This document shows positions 24,382 to 32,758 of a DNA stretch of 44,495 nt, in pieces; the stretch's first letter is position 1; each line of letters opens with the position of its first letter. The notes beneath the pieces are model-generated. The model worked only from the letters and a program-made list of their open reading frames with translations, had not been told where the DNA came from and searched no databases. The position numbers were made by a program, and so were the translations under genes. The stretch comes from Candidatus Sumerlaeota bacterium. Its GTDB lineage: Bacteria > Sumerlaeota > Sumerlaeia > SLMS01 > JAHLLQ01. Where the stretch lies: assembly GCA_030156535.1 (NCBI GenBank), contig JASGMJ010000031.1, positions 1-44,495 on the forward strand, in the 5' to 3' direction.

Positions 24382-25188
24382 CTACGCCACGATCAGCAGC
24401 TGGAGCCCCACTCCAAGGCGGAAGGCCGTGAAGGCAGCGAGCAGAAAGCCGCGCAACTCGTTGGTCGAGGGGTCCTCGCCGGGATCGAGCGCGAGCGAGA
24501 AGACGAACTCGGGAGGCTGGCCGTCGAGCTGCCCGTTCTGAAGGCGGCTGATCAGCGCGATCAGGTCATCGGTGCTGGCGCCCGTGGAGGTCCCCAGTGC
24601 GCGGGTGAACAGAAGCGCCGAAAGGCAGCGTGCAGGCTCAAGGTTGCCCGAGAGCAACAACGCGTGCAGCACCTGATCGCCATCGACGGGCGATTCGCCT
24701 TCGACGCGGATCGGCTCCGGGCTCTCGAGCAAGCCGCTGCGCCGCCACTGGGTCAGCAGCTCGCAATCGCGGCCGTACCCCATCGCCTGCACGCTGGCGC
24801 GGAAGAACTGTCCGGACAGCGAGTCCTCCGGCCCAATGCGCCCCACGAGCCAGCGCTCCGCCGAGGCCGAGAGCGGAAACGAGAGCGACTGGACGCAACT
24901 GAACGGGCTTCCCGCGAGGGCCGCCGGGCAGCCCGCGCACGAGGGGGCAAGCGGGTCGAGGACCGAGGCGCTCGCGCGCAGTTCGGCGGCGGTGAACTCC
25001 TCGCGCTCCTCGCTCCCATCAGGGCGGTGCAGGACGCGCGAGAGCCGCGTTTCGCCGGGCGGCGGCGCGCCGAGCTGTTGCTCAAGCTGGGCGAGCAACG
25101 CGCGGTCGCGTGCGAGACGCGGCAACTGGCCGTCGGAGAGCGCGCGCCGCGGAACACAGTCGAGGGCGATGGAATGAAGCAGTGGCAT
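24382..25188 (-). CDS. Uncharacterised protein with C-x2-C-P...C motif
   Basis: 268 aa, start ATG 25188 chosen because residues from there (MPLLHSIALDCVPRRAL) read as protein while the open frame upstream overlaps tolB as a shadow. No family recognised. No signal peptide or clear membrane segment in the N-terminus. A cluster SCAGCPAALAGSPFSCV (residues ~105-121) has three cysteines in C-x2-C-x11-C spacing, which could bind a metal or serve redox chemistry. Further Cys residues occur in RDCELL and ARCLSALLF. The C-terminal end is hydrophobic (GFLLAAFTAFRLGVGLQLLIVA). It lies 119 bp downstream of tolB on the same strand. Translation of this frame is plausible, but evidence rests on composition only. 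Confidence 0.55.
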   Translation of the reverse strand: MPLLHSIALDCVPRRALSDGQLPRLARDRALLAQLEQQLGAPPPGETRLSRVLHRPDGSEEREEFTAAELRASASVLDPLAPSCAGCPAALAGSPFSCVQSLSFPLSASAERWLVGRIGPEDSLSGQFFRASVQAMGYGRDCELLTQWRRSGLLESPEPIRVEGESPVDGDQVLHALLLSGNLEPARCLSALLFTRALGTSTGASTDDLIALISRLQNGQLDGQPPEFVFSLALDPGEDPSTNELRGFLLAAFTAFRLGVGLQLLIVA

Positions 25189-25307
25189 GGCCCTCTGCTG
25201 CCGTATCAAGGGAGCCGGGGCAAGCAACGAACCGCTGAGCAGGCTGCCCGGAGAAGACCGGATGCGAAGGCGTTCGTGCTGCTCTGCGGTCTGACTGCGC
25301 TGCGGTC

Positions 25308-26648
25308 TTACTGCGCTGCGGGAAGCGGGCCCCAGGCCGGCTGGGTGTTGCGGCCCTGCGAGGTCAACGCGATCTGATTCGATCCGTCGTCGAGCATGAT
25401 GTAGACCTGCCACTGTCCGCTGCGGTCGCTCGAGAAGGTGAGGTGCCTGCTGTTGGGCGCCCACGACGGACTCTCGTTGTTTCCCTGCCCCTGTGTCAGG
25501 CGGCGCACCGAGCTCGGGTTGCCATCGGCCGCGATCGTGAAGATGTCGTGCGTGTTGTCGATGCGGGCGACGAAGGCGATGCGGGTGCCGTCGGGCGACC
25601 AGGATGGCGCGTCGTTCCACGAGCCACGCGTCGTCAGGCGCTTGCGGTTACTTCCGTCGGCGTTGGCGACGAAGATCTGCACGCCACCGGCCTCGTTGCT
25701 GGCAAAGGCGATCTTCGATCCGTCGGGCGACCAGCATGGGCTCGCTTCGTTGGCCTTGGTTCTGGTCAGCCGACGGGCGTCCTGACCGTCGCGGCCCGCG
25801 GTGTACAGTTCCGATCCGCCGTCCTTGCTCAGCACCATGAGGACCTGCTGGCGGCTGGCGTTCCATGACGGCGAATGATTCGTTCCGCCATAGGCTGCAA
25901 TCGTCCACGTCTGTCCGGAGGAAAGCTGCTGGCCGTAGATGTTGGCGCGGTTGCCGTGGTAGGACGTGTAATAGAATTCCGTCCCGTTGGCTCCCCACAC
26001 CGGCGTCGTGCAGATGTTGTTGTAGCGGGTCAGGGGGCGCTGATTGAAGCCGTCGGCATCCATAATGTAGACTTCCTTGATGCCCGGAATCTGCTCGGCG
26101 ATGTAGATGAGCTGGGTCTGGGCGATGCCATCGGTGAACTTGAGAAAGCGCACGACCTCGTCGGCGATGCGATGGGCGAGCAGGCGCACGTTGGTCTCGG
26201 GGCCGTCGATGTAGCGCGACATGACCATCTTGCCCGAGGGGATGTCGTAGAGCAGCACGCGGGCACGCAGCGTTCCCGCCTGCGGGCGCGAGATGTCGGC
26301 CATCAGGTAGTGCTGCACGCCGAGCGCCTGCCAGGCCGGAATGTCAACGGTGCGCTTCTGCACATCGAGCAGATTGAGGCGGCTGACCTCGCGCTGGTTC
26401 GGGTGAATTTTGAAGAAGCCGCTGAGTTCGAGATCGCGCCGGACGATGCGCGGCAGCGTGTCGAACTCCAGGGGCGAATTGTCGTCCACACCGAAGGAAG
26501 GAACGGCGATCAGCGTCGGTTCCGTTGTGCGCCTGGGCACCACAACGCCCAGCGAGTTATCCTCTTGGGCAGAAACCAGAACCGGGGCGATGAGGAGCAG
26601 AATCAGGCAGAGGAAAAGAGAGGGGCGGCGGAGAAGATTGAGGGACAT
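25308..26648 (-). CDS. tolB: TolB-like periplasmic beta-propeller protein
   Basis: 446 aa with a signal peptide (LFLCLILLLIAPVLVSAQ), so exported to the periplasm. The N-terminal domain (LIAVPSFGVDDN..., VRRDLELSGFFKI, WQALGVQHYLMADI) matches TolB domain 1, and HRIADEVVRFLKFTDGIAQTQLIYI, quoted in part as HRIADEVVRF, bridges to the propeller. WD40-like blades follow: PSWNASRQQVLMV, PCWSPDGSKIAFASN, PSWSPDGTRIAFVA, PSWAPNSRHLTFSSD. In the Tol-Pal system TolB links Pal and the outer membrane during division. No tolA, tolQ, tolR or pal is nearby. ATG 26648 has GGAG 7 bp upstream. Confidence 0.93.
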   Translation of the reverse strand: MSLNLLRRPSLFLCLILLLIAPVLVSAQEDNSLGVVVPRRTTEPTLIAVPSFGVDDNSPLEFDTLPRIVRRDLELSGFFKIHPNQREVSRLNLLDVQKRTVDIPAWQALGVQHYLMADISRPQAGTLRARVLLYDIPSGKMVMSRYIDGPETNVRLLAHRIADEVVRFLKFTDGIAQTQLIYIAEQIPGIKEVYIMDADGFNQRPLTRYNNICTTPVWGANGTEFYYTSYHGNRANIYGQQLSSGQTWTIAAYGGTNHSPSWNASRQQVLMVLSKDGGSELYTAGRDGQDARRLTRTKANEASPCWSPDGSKIAFASNEAGGVQIFVANADGSNRKRLTTRGSWNDAPSWSPDGTRIAFVARIDNTHDIFTIAADGNPSSVRRLTQGQGNNESPSWAPNSRHLTFSSDRSGQWQVYIMLDDGSNQIALTSQGRNTQPAWGPLPAAQ

Positions 26649-26771
26649 CCAGGGACTCCGGTGGAGCGGTTTGCGTGAAGCACGCGCGTGGCCCGGCATG
26701 GCCGAGCGCCGCGAACAGATTCAACGGTTTTCCTGAGAATTCGACCGGCGTGGCCGGCGGGCGGTTTGTCT

Positions 26772-27365
26772 TCACGGATTCAGGAACCGACACGTCCACT
26801 CCCCGCCGTCCGTGCGGTTGTACTGCACGCGGTCGTGCAGGCGGTACTCCCCTTCCTGCCAGAACTCGATCTGCACGGGGAGCACCCGATAGCCGGACCA
26901 GTGCGGCGGACGGGGAACGTCGCGGCCGTCGTACTCGGATTCCAGCGTCTTGACGCGGGCAAGCAGCGCCTCGCGGCTTTCGAGCGGCCGCGACTGCGCC
27001 GACGCCCACGCGCCAATCTGGCTGATCCGCGGACGCGTCGCGAAATAGGCGTCGGCTTCTTCGTCCGTCACGCTCTCCACGGGGCCACGCACGCGAACCT
27101 GGCGACCCAGAATATCCCAGTAGTAGCACAGCGCGGCCCTCGGATTTGCGGCCAGATGCGTGGCCTTGACGCTTTCCAGATTCGTGTAAAAGACAAAGCC
27201 GCGTGGCTCGACCCCCTTGACGAGCACCATGCGGACTGCCGGCATTCCTTCGGCGTCCACCGTGGCCAGCGACACGGCGTTGGGGTATTTCATCCCGGCG
27301 TTGCGGGCATCCTGCCACCAGGAGTCGAAGAGATCACAGGGATCCTGATGTGCCTCGATGGTCAT
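26772..27365 (-). CDS. pdxH: Pyridoxamine 5'-phosphate oxidase
   Basis: 197 aa from ATG 27365. The FMN-dependent enzyme converts pyridoxamine or pyridoxine 5'-phosphate to pyridoxal 5'-phosphate. Motifs: NAVSLATVDAEGMPAVRMVLVKG, quoted in part as PAVRMVLVKG, then GFVFYTNLESVKA, AALCYYWDILGRQVRVRG, SQIGAWASAQS, and the family-defining WSGYRVLPVQIEFWQEG ... RLHDRVQYNR with the C-terminal RFLNP. Slightly shorter at the N-terminus than the E. coli enzyme. It is 123 bp upstream of tolB on the same strand; no other vitamin B6 gene is visible. Confidence 0.96.
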   Translation of the reverse strand: MTIEAHQDPCDLFDSWWQDARNAGMKYPNAVSLATVDAEGMPAVRMVLVKGVEPRGFVFYTNLESVKATHLAANPRAALCYYWDILGRQVRVRGPVESVTDEEADAYFATRPRISQIGAWASAQSRPLESREALLARVKTLESEYDGRDVPRPPHWSGYRVLPVQIEFWQEGEYRLHDRVQYNRTDGGEWTCRFLNP

Positions 27366-27692
27366 CGCGGTGCTCCGTGAAGGAATGGGGAGCACGGATG
27401 CAGGAATCGCGCCCATTGGGGTGGCTGTTGATTGGCTTGGCATCGCCCTTCGGGCCGACACCGGGCTATTCAGATGCCATCCCTGCCGGGATCGGAGGGG
27501 CTCGGCGAATCAAATCAGGAAACCTCAGAAGAAAACGGCACCCACCCCTGGCGAGCCGGCCGGGCAGGGTTGTGTTCTTGAAAAGGGCTTGCGGGCCGCT
27601 CGAACAACGACGGGGTTTGACGCGCGGCGGGGAGGGAGGGCACGTTGTCCTGCCGCCGCACACGGGCGGCAGCAGGCACACGACGAGGCATC
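27366..27692. repeat. Divergent gap with palindromic repeat copy 2 (27439-27499)
   Basis: No gene is seen between pdxH and prfA. 27439-27454 is GGCATCGCCCTTCGGG, identical to 20517-20532; the following CCGGG, CATCCCTGC and GGGAT parts line up with copy 1 but both hairpins are imperfect here. The rest (27500-27680) is GC-rich with no promoter I can defend; GAGG 4 bp before ATG 27693 is the prfA ribosome site. Confidence 0.55.
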
Positions 27693-28778
27693 ATGACGAC
27701 GATCTCCACCAAGGAACGGCTCGCCCAGTTGACCCACCGGTTTGCGGCGCTGGAAAGCCAGCTCAGCGACCCGGCCGTCGCGGGCGATCAGCGCCGCATG
27801 GCCGAGTTGGGCCGCGAGCACAGCACGCTGTCCGAAACGGTCGCACTCGCGCGCCAGCTCGTCCGCGAGGAGGAACGGCTGGAGCAGGCGGAGTCGCTGC
27901 TGCAAACAGAGAGCGACGCCGAAATGCGCGAGCTGGCGCAGGCAGACGCCGAGGAGGCTGGCGCTGCCGTCGAGCGCCTGACCGAGGAACTCCAGTTCCG
28001 CCTGATCCCGCGCGACCCGCTCGACGAGCGCGGGCTGATGCTGGAAATCCGCGCGGGAACGGGGGGCGACGAGGCCGGGCTGTTTGCCGCCGACCTGCTG
28101 CGCATGTATTCGCGCTATGCGGAACGCCTCGGCTGGAAGGTGGAACTGCTGTCGAGCACCGAAAGCGAAGTCGGCGGATTCCGCGAGGTGATCGTGGCAC
28201 TCCACGGCAACGGCGCGTACAGCCATCTGAAATTTGAGAGCGGCGTCCATCGCGTGCAGCGCGTCCCGGCCACGGAAAGCCAGGGGCGTATTCACACGTC
28301 CGCCGCCACGGTGGCCGTGATGCCCGAAGCCGAGGAAGCCGACGTGGACGTGCGCGAGTCGGAACTGCGCATCGATACGTTCCGCGCCAGCGGCGCCGGC
28401 GGCCAGCACGTCAACAAGACGGAGAGCGCCATCCGCATCACGCACCTGCCCACGGGCCTCGTTGTCCAGTGTCAGGACGAACGCAGCCAGCACAAGAACC
28501 GCGCGAAGGCGATGATGGTGCTGCGCGCCCGCCTGCTGGAGGAGCAGATCCGCAGCCAGGCCGCGGCACGCAGCGAATCCCGCAAGCAGATGGTGAAGTC
28601 GGGCGACCGCAGCGAACGCATCCGCACCTACAATTTCCCGCAGAACCGCGTAACGGACCACCGCATCAACCTGACCCTGTACTCGCTCGAACACGTGATG
28701 GAAGGCGAGCTCGACGAACTGGTTCGCGCACTCAGACGCGCGGAGATGACCGAGAAGCTGGCGGAGCTTTCGGGCTGA
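27693..28778 (+). CDS. prfA: Peptide chain release factor 1
   Basis: 361 aa, the standard RF1 length. It ends translation at UAA and UAG codons. The PxT anticodon-like motif appears as [18 protein letters not shown], the RF1 rather than the RF2 (SPF) form, and the peptidyl-hydrolysis motif GGQ as [14 protein letters not shown] (around residue 237). The N-terminal coiled region and [17 protein letters not shown] are also typical. ATG 27693 is 4 bp after GAGG; an earlier in-frame GTG-type start gives a basic leader without conservation. The methylase gene prmC, often next to prfA, is not here. Confidence 0.97.
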   Translation: MTTISTKERLAQLTHRFAALESQLSDPAVAGDQRRMAELGREHSTLSETVALARQLVREEERLEQAESLLQTESDAEMRELAQADAEEAGAAVERLTEELQFRLIPRDPLDERGLMLEIRAGTGGDEAGLFAADLLRMYSRYAERLGWKVELLSSTESEVGGFREVIVALHGNGAYSHLKFESGVHRVQRVPATESQGRIHTSAATVAVMPEAEEADVDVRESELRIDTFRASGAGGQHVNKTESAIRITHLPTGLVVQCQDERSQHKNRAKAMMVLRARLLEEQIRSQAAARSESRKQMVKSGDRSERIRTYNFPQNRVTDHRINLTLYSLEHVMEGELDELVRALRRAEMTEKLAELSG

Positions 28779-28800
28779 GCAGGTGGCGACCCTCCGGAAT

Positions 28801-28888
28801 GTGGAAGCAGAAAGACAAAACGCAAAACAGAACAGCAATGCGATAGGATAGGGGAGAGACTGAAAACCGAAAACTGACAACGTCTCCC
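28801..28888. repeat. A-rich dispersed repeat, copy 2
   Basis: Downstream of prfA in a 234-bp gap without a gene. It shares TGGAAG, AAAACG-AAAACAG, GCAATGCGATA and GAGACTGAAAAC with 20580-20653, and ACTGAAAACCG (28859-28869) with the inverted copies at 14035-14045 and 24230-24240. Confidence 0.6.
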
Positions 28889-29012
28889 CGGCCCCTCTCG
28901 CGCATCCGGGGAAAACACTCTTCGGTTGATAGAGTCCCCCTTTTTCGTTGTTTCACTCCGGCGGCCGTCCCGAAGGTGGCCGCCGATTTCGCGCACAGGG
29001 GCGGAGAATCCC

Positions 29013-31712
29013 ATGAGCCAGACATTCGTTGTTGAAAGCGGGCACCGTGTTCCCGGCAGCGCTTCGCTGCGCGTGGAGGTCGGCGAGGGCGGCATCCGCC
29101 AGCTGACGCCGCGCGTGCTGGGAGCGGGTCTTCTCGCCGCGCCCGCCGGCCCGTACATGGTAATGGGCGACGGCCGCCGCTCCGCCCCGCTGGCCGACTA
29201 CATCGGGTCGGCCCCGAGCGACGACGGCTGGCTCTGGATTCTCGAAACGGAACTCGTTACGGGAACATGGGAAGCCACGTTCCGCCCCGATGGCTTTGTC
29301 GTGGAGTTTGACCTCGAAGTGATCGAGGACACCGAGTTCCTCGCGCCACTGGCCGTGCCGTTGTGCGCGCGCTCGGGCTGGCTGCTGCTCCCCGGCGGGG
29401 AACTCCCCATCGATCTGATGGACATGCGCCTGGGAACGCAGCGCGTTGCCGTCGGCGCCGAAGGAGAAGCCGCGTGGTCCTACGGCTCGCAGGGCGGGTT
29501 TCTCGTCCAGGCCATCGACAGCAGCCGCGCCGTTGACGCCATTCGCGTCCACCGCCAGAGCGAGCACGTCTGGGCCGCCTGCATCGCCTACGAGAACCTG
29601 AAGGCCGGCGAGCGTATCCGCGGCAAGATCGACTTCCGCCTCGTCCCCTACAACGGCGCAATGCGTCTTGAGCAGGTGATGAACGGGCCGATGCGCATGA
29701 TCCCCGAATGGCTGGAGTTCCCCGGCACCGATCCCGATTCGATCGCCTTCAACGAGGCCACCCTCGAGCTCACCGTTGCCGGCGTCCCCGTGCGCATCGC
29801 CCTCGAACACGACGGCGTGCCGCTCGAACCGTCGGATTTCTCCATCGCCCGCGTGGACGTCCGCGACGTCGATCTCCACGGCCAGGCCGTCAGCGAAGTC
29901 ACCGTGGCTCTCCAGCCGTGGGACGACATCGCCAACGTGCGCATCGACGTGGAAGCAGGCACACCCTGCGGCAACCCCACGTGGGAGGGCGACGCAACGG
30001 TCTTCATCCCGGGCAACTTCGCGCGCTGCAACTACCACCCGGATCATCTGCACGGCGGCGGCCCCAAGTGGGGGCCCTCCCCGGTGCCCGTGTGTGAGCC
30101 GAACACGGCGAACGACAGCGCGCCGGGCCAGTGCCACGGCTGGACGTTCGCCGGATCGCGCCTGCCCCAGGTGTGGGCGGCGGCGGCCGACCGCAAGGCG
30201 GGCAAGTTCGTCTGGATCGGCACAACGCCACGCTCGGATTTCGGCGAGAACTGCGCGGGATTCGTTTCGCCCGAAGGCGAGACGACAACGCTCAAGCTCG
30301 CGACGCCGACGACCTACGAACCCTGGGTGCCGCTGGGCTACTCGCGCATGAGGCCCGAGGCACGGCGCGACGGCGCGTTCCTGGAGCACGGCAGGACGAG
30401 CAACTTCACATTCTACGTCGCCGCACGCGACACGGCCGACCTCAACGCCTGGGCTCCGCTGGAGCGCGCACTCTACCTGCGCAACCGCCCGCTGGAACCC
30501 ACGCCGCTCAAGCTGACCCGCGACGAGGCCATCCGCGTCTGCGCGTCCGCGATCCACGACAGGTTCTACGACGCCACGCGCGAAACGATTCGCTACTCCA
30601 CCGGCCCGCAGGGCGCGCAGTCGCTCGTGGGCTTCACGGGCATGGCGCACTCGGCCCTCGTGATGCTGTGGGCAGGCGGCGAGTTCGGCGAGCAGCGCTG
30701 GAGCGAGGCGGGGACGAAGGTGCTCGACACCGCCGCCGAGATGTTCCTCGCGGGACCGGAGTTCCCCTGGACGCTGTGCGAGCCCGACAAGCGCGCCTTC
30801 CGCCACGGCAGCGGCGAGCCGGGCTACGTCGTCATGGTGGCGTTCGACAATCTGGCCGAGGCCGTGCGCCGCGAACGCGCCGCAGGGCGCGAGCACCCCA
30901 AGTGGCTCGACGCGCTGCGCAAGTGCGCCCGCGCCTGGGCCGCCAACCAGGCCCCCGACGGCGCCTACCCGCACTGGGGTCCGGGCTTTGCCCCCGACTT
31001 CAAGGAAAACGAGTACGCCGTGACGAATGTCGAGGCGGGCGTTCTCGCAAACATGGTCGACGCCTACGAACTTCTGGGCGACGAAGCGTTCCTCGCGTCG
31101 GCGCGCAAGGCTGCCGAAAAGTACGGCCGCGATCTGGACGACGGCCGCCTGTGGGGCGGACCCGGCGACATCCGCGCCCTCGTCAACTCCGAGGTCCCGA
31201 TGTTCTTCCTGCGCGGATTCCGCCGTCTCTACGAGATCACCAAGGAAGAGGAGCACAAGCGCTGGCTGCTCGCCGCCGCCGCGTGGCGTGCCAGCTTCCA
31301 GTACGCGCACTCGTGGCCGGTAGACCCGGGCTCGCCGCTGTGGCGCCAGGGGTGGTCGGGGCTCGGCGCCGAGAGCGCCAGCGCGTGCAACCTGCACGCC
31401 GTGGCCTTCGGCTGCATCAACGTGCCGGACTACTGGGCGCTGTGGAAGATGACCGGCGACAAGTACCACCTGAAGCGGTGCGAGGACCTCGTGCGCTACA
31501 GCGCCCAGCAGTACGCGCGCTTCAAGGGCGATCTGGGCTTTCCGTTCGCCGGCGCGGGGACGGAGTCGTTCTGGACCAGCGACACAGTCTGGGGGAAGGG
31601 CACGCCGTGGATTTTCACGGACCCGGGTTTCGACCTCGGCTACATGTCGTGGGTCACGGGGTGGTCGGGCTACGGCGCCCTGTGGGCACGCGAACTCGGC
31701 ATCGAGTTCTGA
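29013..31712 (+). CDS. Uncharacterised 899-aa protein with alpha/alpha-toroid-like C-terminal half
   Basis: Start ATG 29013, 6 bp after GGAG. No signal peptide (MSQTFVVESGHRVPGSASLR), so probably cytoplasmic. Residues ~1-480 look beta-rich, with a Cys/His-rich stretch (FARCNYHPDHLHGGG, SAPGQCHGWTF). From about residue 500 the protein is helical with spaced aromatic and Gly motifs (NQAPDGAYPHWGPGF, VTNVEAGVLANMVDAYELLG, YGRDLDDGRLWGGPGD, GWSGLGAESASACNLHAVAF), a pattern of six-hairpin/terpenoid-cyclase-like toroids as in many glycoside hydrolases and polysaccharide lyases. No catalytic family was recognised. The gene ends 13 bp from the convergent His-rich protein gene. Carbohydrate-related function is a guess. 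Confidence 0.65.
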   Translation: MSQTFVVESGHRVPGSASLRVEVGEGGIRQLTPRVLGAGLLAAPAGPYMVMGDGRRSAPLADYIGSAPSDDGWLWILETELVTGTWEATFRPDGFVVEFDLEVIEDTEFLAPLAVPLCARSGWLLLPGGELPIDLMDMRLGTQRVAVGAEGEAAWSYGSQGGFLVQAIDSSRAVDAIRVHRQSEHVWAACIAYENLKAGERIRGKIDFRLVPYNGAMRLEQVMNGPMRMIPEWLEFPGTDPDSIAFNEATLELTVAGVPVRIALEHDGVPLEPSDFSIARVDVRDVDLHGQAVSEVTVALQPWDDIANVRIDVEAGTPCGNPTWEGDATVFIPGNFARCNYHPDHLHGGGPKWGPSPVPVCEPNTANDSAPGQCHGWTFAGSRLPQVWAAAADRKAGKFVWIGTTPRSDFGENCAGFVSPEGETTTLKLATPTTYEPWVPLGYSRMRPEARRDGAFLEHGRTSNFTFYVAARDTADLNAWAPLERALYLRNRPLEPTPLKLTRDEAIRVCASAIHDRFYDATRETIRYSTGPQGAQSLVGFTGMAHSALVMLWAGGEFGEQRWSEAGTKVLDTAAEMFLAGPEFPWTLCEPDKRAFRHGSGEPGYVVMVAFDNLAEAVRRERAAGREHPKWLDALRKCARAWAANQAPDGAYPHWGPGFAPDFKENEYAVTNVEAGVLANMVDAYELLGDEAFLASARKAAEKYGRDLDDGRLWGGPGDIRALVNSEVPMFFLRGFRRLYEITKEEEHKRWLLAAAAWRASFQYAHSWPVDPGSPLWRQGWSGLGAESASACNLHAVAFGCINVPDYWALWKMTGDKYHLKRCEDLVRYSAQQYARFKGDLGFPFAGAGTESFWTSDTVWGKGTPWIFTDPGFDLGYMSWVTGWSGYGALWARELGIEF

Positions 31713-31725
31713 GACGGCGCCTCGG

Positions 31726-32742
31726 TTACGGCGCTTGCTCCGCCGCGTAGCGTTCGAGGAATTTCGTCAGGATCGGATCGCCGCCGATGCGCTCGGAGTA
31801 GTCGCGTGCGCGCGTGAAAGCCACCTTCGGGTCACCGAAGCGGTACTCCAGCAGCACCGCCATGCGCAGGGAACCCCGGAAATCGTCCTCGGTGTAGTGC
31901 GTCCACTCCAGCGAATCGGACTCGTAGGTCCAATCCTTCGGCCGTTCGGCGAAGCCCAACTCGGCAGCCCGCACCTGATTCGCAATGGCGTCGGCACGCA
32001 GGCGGGCGATTTCCTCGGGGTCTCCCCCACCGGTGGCAAGTCGCTGTGCCTTCTCTGCCTGCAAGCGTCCCATCATGTGCGGCAGGGCGAAGGCATCGGA
32101 ATTGTTTGCGATGCCCTCCTGCAGGAACTCGACGCCCTGATCGATGTTGTCGCTCTTCAGCCAATAGGCGGCGATGGCGTAGGCGCGCACGTCGTGCGGA
32201 TCGGCCAGCGTCATGACGCGGTACCATGGCAGGAGTTCGGTGCCCGCCGTGTGCTGATGCGGCATGCTGGGGTCGCGCCATGGTTTGACCTGGCGTTGGA
32301 GTTCGCCGATGAAGCCGCGGAAATCCTTGCCTCTCGTGGGGATGATCGTTGGCGTGCCCGCGTATTCGTGTCCGTGGTCGTGTTCGTGGTCATGTTCGTG
32401 GTCGTGTTCGCCCTCGTGCGCCGCGCTCTCCCTGACTTCAGCATCGTGGCGTTCTATTTCGGCGGTTTCGTCTTCGAGCGTCAGGATTTCCTTTTCGGCG
32501 TGCGGCATGTAGGCGATGCCGCTGTCGAGATAGCGTTCGGTCTTGATGAAGAGTAGGTCGGCGGCCGTGGTGCGGATCTCGCCGAGGACCATGGCGATGG
32601 CGCTGGAGTTGCGCTCGGCGCGGTCGGCCACGTCGCGGCTGCGGCCGCCCTCGTATTGCTGAGGCTCGATCGAGCGCGTCCACAGAGGGCTGAGCGCCAG
32701 AGCCACGGCAACGGCGGCGGAAAGAACACCCGTGCGATTCAT
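31726..32742 (-). CDS. Exported helical-repeat protein with His-rich segment
   Basis: 338 aa from ATG 32742 (GGAGG 7 bp upstream). A single N-terminal hydrophobic segment (VLSAAVAVALALSPLW) is a signal peptide or anchor. Residues ~80-105 contain a run of alternating His and acidic residues (HEGEHDHEHDHEHDHGHE), a likely metal-binding stretch. The rest is helical and TPR-like: LPWYRVMTLADPHDVRAYAI, quoted as WYRVMTLADPHDV, and GVEFLQEGIANNSDAFALP. No named family recognised. It is the last gene of an ABC exporter operon, 16 bp after the second permease, so it probably acts with that transporter at the membrane or in the periplasm. Confidence 0.65.
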   Translation of the reverse strand: MNRTGVLSAAVAVALALSPLWTRSIEPQQYEGGRSRDVADRAERNSSAIAMVLGEIRTTAADLLFIKTERYLDSGIAYMPHAEKEILTLEDETAEIERHDAEVRESAAHEGEHDHEHDHEHDHGHEYAGTPTIIPTRGKDFRGFIGELQRQVKPWRDPSMPHQHTAGTELLPWYRVMTLADPHDVRAYAIAAYWLKSDNIDQGVEFLQEGIANNSDAFALPHMMGRLQAEKAQRLATGGGDPEEIARLRADAIANQVRAAELGFAERPKDWTYESDSLEWTHYTEDDFRGSLRMAVLLEYRFGDPKVAFTRARDYSERIGGDPILTKFLERYAAEQAP

Positions 32743-32758
32743 CGGCAAGCCTCCTGCA

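Noticed and set aside
24100..25377. 425-codon plus ORF opposite the Cys-motif gene
   Set aside because: Composition is low-complexity Arg/Ala/Gly and it runs through the intergenic repeat and into tolB; the minus frame reads as protein.
25308..26648. Tol-Pal operon
   Set aside because: Only tolB is present; neighbours are pdxH and a protein of unknown family.
28953..31469. 838-codon minus ORF opposite the 899-aa gene
   Set aside because: No conserved motif and biased composition; the plus frame has a good ribosome site and ordered motifs.
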